This document shows positions 63,336 through 64,000 of a stretch of 64,000 nt of DNA, piece by piece. The notes under the pieces were generated by a model. It was not told the DNA's origin. It did no database searches and saw only the letters and a program-made list of their open reading frames with translations. Within the stretch, counting starts at the first letter, position 1. The number at the start of each line of letters is the position of its first letter. The translations under genes were made by a program, and so were the position numbers. This DNA is from Candidatus Nitrosocosmicus arcticus. Its GTDB lineage: Archaea > Thermoproteota > Nitrososphaeria > Nitrososphaerales > Nitrososphaeraceae. The stretch spans positions 1 through 64,000 of the forward strand of contig NZ_ML675582.1 of the NCBI RefSeq assembly GCF_007826885.1. The letters run 5' to 3'.

Positions 63336-63638
63336 TTAATTTTTAAGGTTCTTGTATTCGGTAACGTCTATATCTTTATAGAATCTATAAGCTACAATTA
63401 TGATTCCTAGGCCCACAGCAACCTCAGCAGCAGATATAGCGATTGAGAAAAGCACAAAAACCTGGCCCTGAGGGCTAGGTAGCATTCTTGAAAACGCAAT
63501 TATTACGAGATTTACAGCATTTGCTATTAACTCGATTGAAAAAATTAGTCTTAGCGCATTTCTTTTTACAACTAATCCATAAATTCCTATAGATATCAGA
63601 ATTATAGCTATATAAAGAAAATCAGTTGGCTGGTTCAT
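63336..63638 (-). CDS. nuoK: NADH-quinone oxidoreductase-like subunit K (complex I membrane arm)
   Basis: A 100-residue subunit with three helices. Conserved glutamates lie in RLIFSIELIANAVNLVIIAF near 30-49 and ISAAEVAVGLGIIIVAYRFY near 68-87, which form part of the proton path next to the quinone site. Length and motifs match NuoK exactly. The start overlaps the end of nuoJ by 17 bp. Confidence 0.95.
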   Translation of the reverse strand: MNQPTDFLYIAIILISIGIYGLVVKRNALRLIFSIELIANAVNLVIIAFSRMLPSPQGQVFVLFSIAISAAEVAVGLGIIIVAYRFYKDIDVTEYKNLKN

Positions 63639-64000
63639 TTCTTTCCTCGATATCCTCTCTACGGGCTAAGGCCAGGGCACCTATTACCGCTGCTGCCAAT
63701 GTTAACGCCAATACTATCAATACCGGTGAGTAGTATGTCATTAATTCTTTCCCTATTGCCTGTACATCAAATACTGGAACCGTATCATTAAATTTCAGCT
63801 GGGTTGCAGCAGAGTTCCCTAAGATGGATCCAGCTAAAACAAGAAAAGATAATCCAAGTAAAATGCCTGCAACCTTTCTTTTTCTCGTTTCTTTTTTCGT
63901 AACTGTATTTGGAGCCCTTACCAGCATTACTGTAAATATTATAAGAACCGCAACCGCACCCACATACACAGCTATTTGAAACATTGCAACGAAAGGAGCG
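63622..64000 (-). CDS. nuoJ: NADH-quinone oxidoreductase-like subunit J (partial, start outside window)
   Basis: The visible part is about 126 residues. It includes the conserved FQIAVYVGAVAVLIIFTVML, the glycine-rich helix whose twist transmits coupling in complex I, and two more helices. NuoJ is normally about 160-170 residues, and the frame stays open through APFVA before the internal ATG (63984) to the edge, so the true start lies beyond 64000. The protein ends in a charged tail (RREDIEERNEPAN). Confidence 0.92.
   Translation of the reverse strand, partial: APFVAMFQIAVYVGAVAVLIIFTVMLVRAPNTVTKKETRKRKVAGILLGLSFLVLAGSILGNSAATQLKFNDTVPVFDVQAIGKELMTYYSPVLIVLALTLAAAVIGALALARREDIEERNEPAN

Noticed and set aside
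1-64000. CRISPR array, rRNA, prophage or complete insertion sequence
   Set aside because: Looked for direct repeats with regular spacers, rRNA signatures, integrase or transposase motifs. The only regular repeats are in-frame coding repeats.

Overview
This AT-rich window (roughly one third G+C by eye) comes from an archaeon, most likely an ammonia-oxidising thaumarchaeon (Nitrososphaeria) and perhaps close to Nitrosocosmicus. Three kinds of evidence support this. The information-processing genes are archaeal: two TFB paralogs, archaeal DnaG, ribosomal protein L40e, an OB-fold SSB, diphthine synthase, CTP-dependent riboflavin kinase, and bifunctional FBP aldolase/phosphatase. The tRNAs carry BHB-type introns, with two in tRNA-Tyr. 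Lysine and arginine are made with the LysW carrier protein, and complex I is encoded as nuoJ-K-M-L-N. The genus is inferred from composition and gene style, not tested.

Layout. 1-7.5 kb: tRNA-Val, ahcY, a 3-methyladenine DNA glycosylase, a secreted repeat protein, an SSB, an intron-bearing tRNA-Leu, an Egghead-like glycosyltransferase and a TFB. 7.5-20.6 kb, almost all on the minus strand: argG-argX-lysY-lysZ-lysJ-lrp-lysS-lysW-lysX-lysK, which builds lysine and arginine on one carrier protein, followed by dphB fused to a DUF357-like tail, a RecA/RAD55-type ATPase and a PPP-family phosphatase. 20.6-31.5 kb: small regulators, FBP aldolase/phosphatase and triosephosphate isomerase, a radical SAM enzyme, L40e, a small Toprim protein, dnaG, the ribK/ribL pair (FMN then FAD), and a Sulfolobus-type zinc alcohol dehydrogenase. 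31.5-37.9 kb: tRNA-Tyr with two introns, then a compact minus-strand cluster of an AAA ATPase, a CysRS-like ligase that has lost half its zinc ligands, a GNAT acetyltransferase and a divergent porphobilinogen-synthase-like enzyme. That cluster is the best candidate here for an undescribed pathway.

37.9-53.7 kb is gene-sparse. It holds several decaying genes (an unidentified minus-strand gene, a winged-helix gene, a histidine kinase, a frameshifted unknown gene, a truncated CorA and an SDR oxidoreductase) between intact housekeeping genes (a DAG-kinase-like lipid kinase, a response regulator, a HAD phosphatase, nadE, a GT4 glycosyltransferase, ilvA). 53.7-64 kb: a second TFB, a DUF2795-like protein, a secreted protein of identical 36-residue repeats, a family 4 uracil-DNA glycosylase, and the membrane-arm genes of complex I running off the right edge.

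There is no rRNA, CRISPR array, complete insertion sequence or prophage in the window.
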